64,000 nucleotides of DNA, taken from assembly GCA_937902925.1 (NCBI GenBank), contig CALFNN010000102.1, positions 1 through 64,000 of the forward strand, given 5' to 3'. Both the position numbers and the translations under genes were made by a program. Of the stretch, positions 62,214 through 64,000 are shown in pieces. The notes beneath the pieces are model-generated. The model ran no database searches. It was given only the letters and a program-made list of their open reading frames with translations, and was not told where the DNA came from. Positions within the stretch are counted from its first letter, which is position 1. The number at the start of each line of letters is the position of its first letter. Origin of the DNA: an uncultured Opitutaceae bacterium. GTDB taxonomy: Bacteria > Verrucomicrobiota > Verrucomicrobiia > Opitutales > Opitutaceae.

Positions 62214-62960
62214 ATGTGCCACCTTTGTCGATTTCCCACCCCGCCCGTCGAAACGCGCCGCGGCTTTTTCCGCCAGCTCGCCGGGGCGGCCGTCTCGGCC
62301 GGCCTGGTCGGGACGGGGCGCGCGGCACGCGCCGCCAATGCCGGCGATCCGCCGCCGGCGGTCGCCAGTTCGGGTTGGGGCCGCATCCTCACGCCGCATC
62401 CGGAGTGGGACTTTCACAACGACCGCGAGGCGCAGGTCGTCGACTTCATCCGGGAGGACCGGTCGCTCGGTGCCAACATGAGGCACGGCGTCGCGGACCC
62501 CAGGAACCTGGCGAGCCTCTGCCAATATCCGTTTCTCTTTAGTTTCGACCTGACGGATATCCGGGACGCCCGGGAATGGGCGAATCTCCGCGAATACATC
62601 TACCGCGGCGGGTTCCTCTACCTCGACAATTGCGTGCACGTCTCGCCCAACATCACGGCCTACCGGACGGATCACCTGACGCGGCTGACGCGGCTGCTCC
62701 CGGCCTCCGAGTGGCGGCGCTTATCCGACGATCATCCGATTTACCGGACCCGCTACCCAATCAAGCCCTCGCAGCTTCCCGACGACGCCCACACGCCCGA
62801 CGACCAACTCCGCGCGCTCTATGGGGTCTTCGACGACGACCGGATGGTGGCGCTCGTCAGCATGGCCCACCTCTTCTGCGGCTGGCCGGAACGTCCCTCC
62901 TACGTCGAGGCGGACAAGAAACAGATGGTGAACATCTACGCCTACGCGCGGGCGCACTGA
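62214..62960 (+). CDS. twin-arginine DUF4159 protein 1
   Basis: A 248-residue protein. It starts MCHLC, then a Tat-type signal ETRRGFFRQLAGAAVSAGL. The mature part has the DUF4159 features: REYIYRGGFLYLDNCVH, HPIYRTRYPI and VALVSMAHLFCGW. The family is found after VWA proteins in this operon type; its activity is not known. Export in a folded state is suggested by the twin arginines. Confidence 0.82.
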   Translation: MCHLCRFPTPPVETRRGFFRQLAGAAVSAGLVGTGRAARAANAGDPPPAVASSGWGRILTPHPEWDFHNDREAQVVDFIREDRSLGANMRHGVADPRNLASLCQYPFLFSFDLTDIRDAREWANLREYIYRGGFLYLDNCVHVSPNITAYRTDHLTRLTRLLPASEWRRLSDDHPIYRTRYPIKPSQLPDDAHTPDDQLRALYGVFDDDRMVALVSMAHLFCGWPERPSYVEADKKQMVNIYAYARAH

Positions 62961-62974
62961 CCGGAGTTTTCCCC

Positions 62975-63736
62975 GTGTGTTATCTTTGCCAGACTCCAGG
63001 ACCGCGAATTGAGACCCGCCGGGATTTTCTCGGCAAATTGCTCAGCGGCGTCGCCGTTTCCGCCGGGATCGCGGGCGCGCGCAGCGCCCGGGCGCAGGTG
63101 GCCGCGACGCCGGCGAGCCGGAGCGGCGGGTGGGCGCGGCTCGTCACGGCCAGTCCCTTCTGGTCGTTGCACGCGGAACAGGATGCCACCGTGGCGGACT
63201 TCCTCCGTCGGGAGGCCCGGCTCAAGCTCGACGCGACCGGCTATGCCGTGAATCCCGCCAGCATGGACGAACTGGCGACGTTTCCCTTCATCTTCACGAA
63301 CTCGCTGACGGCCGTGACCGATCCGGTGCAGGTGGAGAACCTCCGCGAGTATCTGCAGCGCGGGGGATTTTTCTTCATCGAGGGCTGCCTCGATCATCGC
63401 GTCAACCGCAGCTTCACGGCCTTCATGGGGAATCATCTCCGGCTCTTTGAAAAGCTGGCACCCGGCACGCAGGCGCGGCGGTTCACGCCGACGCATCCGA
63501 TCTTCCGCGCGTATTTTCCGGTGGACGAAAGCAAGCTCGCCCCGATCGAGCCCACCGCCGACGACCTGCGGTGGCAGGGCGCGCCGCAGGCGTTCTACGG
63601 CCTCTACCAGCAGGACCGCCTGATCTCGCTGATCAGCCTGCATCACCTGCAGTGCGAATGGTTCACCAAGCCCGGGAAGATCCCCGTCTGCCTGCAGCAG
63701 ATCGCCAACATCTACGTCTACGCGATGACGCGGTGA
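62975..63736 (+). CDS. twin-arginine DUF4159 protein 2
   Basis: A 253-residue paralogue of the previous gene, starting at GTG 14 nt after its stop. It has the same CYLC start, a Tat-like signal ETRRDFLGKLLSGVAVSAGI and the DUF4159 core LREYLQRGGFFFIEGCLDH, HPIFRAYFPVDES, LISLHHLQCEW. The tandem pair probably arose by duplication and may form a heterodimer. Both end in a NIYxYA(M/R) pattern. Confidence 0.82.
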   Translation: MCYLCQTPGPRIETRRDFLGKLLSGVAVSAGIAGARSARAQVAATPASRSGGWARLVTASPFWSLHAEQDATVADFLRREARLKLDATGYAVNPASMDELATFPFIFTNSLTAVTDPVQVENLREYLQRGGFFFIEGCLDHRVNRSFTAFMGNHLRLFEKLAPGTQARRFTPTHPIFRAYFPVDESKLAPIEPTADDLRWQGAPQAFYGLYQQDRLISLISLHHLQCEWFTKPGKIPVCLQQIANIYVYAMTR

Positions 63737-63784
63737 CTTTTCGCCCCTCCGATGACGGATAGTCTGCGCCCAAACCGCACCGCA

Positions 63785-64000
63785 ATGAACAGAATGAGAT
63801 TCGCGCTGGTTTCGTCCGCCGTCCTATCACGCTCGCGTGCGTCTGCGATCGGAATCCCTTGGGCGGCGGGATTGCTTTGGCCGTGTTTGCTGCTGCTGGG
63901 TCCGGCAGCGCCGGCGCGGGCGCAGGTCCCGCCGCTGGTCGCACCGGCGCCCATGACGGCGACGCCCGTCGACACCCGCCCGATGCCCGTCAACGAGCGA
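63785..64000 (+). CDS. partial exported protein at the right edge
   Basis: An open frame of 72 codons from ATG to the end of the window. The N-terminus has a long basic region, then a hydrophobic core (AAGLLWPCLLLLGPAAPARA) followed by a Pro-rich mature start (QVPPLVAPAPMT). Alternative starts at 63752 and 63794 are in frame. It is 48 nt after the DUF4159 pair and so probably belongs to the same operon. Product unknown. Confidence 0.5.
   Translation, partial: MNRMRFALVSSAVLSRSRASAIGIPWAAGLLWPCLLLLGPAAPARAQVPPLVAPAPMTATPVDTRPMPVNER

Overview
The window is GC-rich, gene-dense bacterial chromosome from a Gram-negative saprophyte, most likely a member of the Verrucomicrobiota close to Opitutaceae. 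This placement is an inference. It rests on LacI-controlled TonB-receptor/glycoside-hydrolase operons, receptor N-termini of the 'LPVFNVTG' type, GH16 proteins with golvesin-like modules, a MoxR/DUF58/BatA/DUF4159 operon, and RNA polymerase sigma factors with long membrane-spanning C-terminal extensions. No rRNA, CRISPR array, transposase or prophage was seen. There is one tRNA, tRNA-Leu(UAG).

Region 1 (1-13516) is a polysaccharide-utilisation operon on the minus strand: TonB-dependent receptor, active GH16, catalytically degenerate GH16 paralogue, FAD-dependent oxidoreductase, MFS transporter, and a GH97-GH2 fusion that runs off the left edge. A divergent LacI regulator sits at its head. Region 2 (13977-17856) holds a ClC antiporter, phosphatidylserine decarboxylase and an exported amidase. 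Region 3 (17925-28094) starts with the tRNA and continues as a pectin/rhamnogalacturonan locus: PL22 oligogalacturonate lyase, a second LacI regulator diverging from a sodium:solute symporter, a degenerate DUF1570-like peptidase, L-rhamnose mutarotase, GH28 and rhamnogalacturonan acetylesterase, followed by a threonine-dehydratase-like enzyme. Region 4 (28141-39562) is mixed housekeeping: VOC proteins, a DUF6498 membrane protein, OGG1-type glycosylase, oligopeptide-binding lipoprotein, an ECF sigma factor paired with an anti-sigma/VWA fusion, an SRPBCC protein, and a NAD-dependent DNA ligase that carries an N-terminal export-type sequence.

Region 5 (39702-52458) is the most unusual part. Six consecutive sigma genes each encode an ECF-type sigma-2/sigma-4 core, then a conserved Ala-rich segment and an FMS-x-x-K-type membrane entry, a transmembrane helix, a coiled coil and a different C-terminal domain. 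Two end in a TonB C-terminal domain, one in a 'DP-AA-W' helical repeat, one in a TPR-like region, one in an unrecognised helical domain, and one in a domain that also occurs in three separate membrane-anchored coiled-coil proteins encoded next to sigma genes. A small stand-alone TonB-domain protein lies in the same cluster. All six sigma genes and this TonB-domain gene are preceded by the same two-box motif (TGTkCGGTTTC, 12-14 nt, cTATaG), which looks like a shared promoter and suggests auto- and cross-regulation. My working hypothesis is a family of one-piece transmembrane sigma factors that sense envelope signals, some through TonB-type domains.

Region 6 (52628-64000) is a MoxR-type operon: AAA+ ATPase, DUF58, BatA-like VWA protein, a large coiled-coil protein with two CHRD domains, a second VWA protein, two twin-arginine DUF4159 proteins, and a partial exported protein at the right edge.
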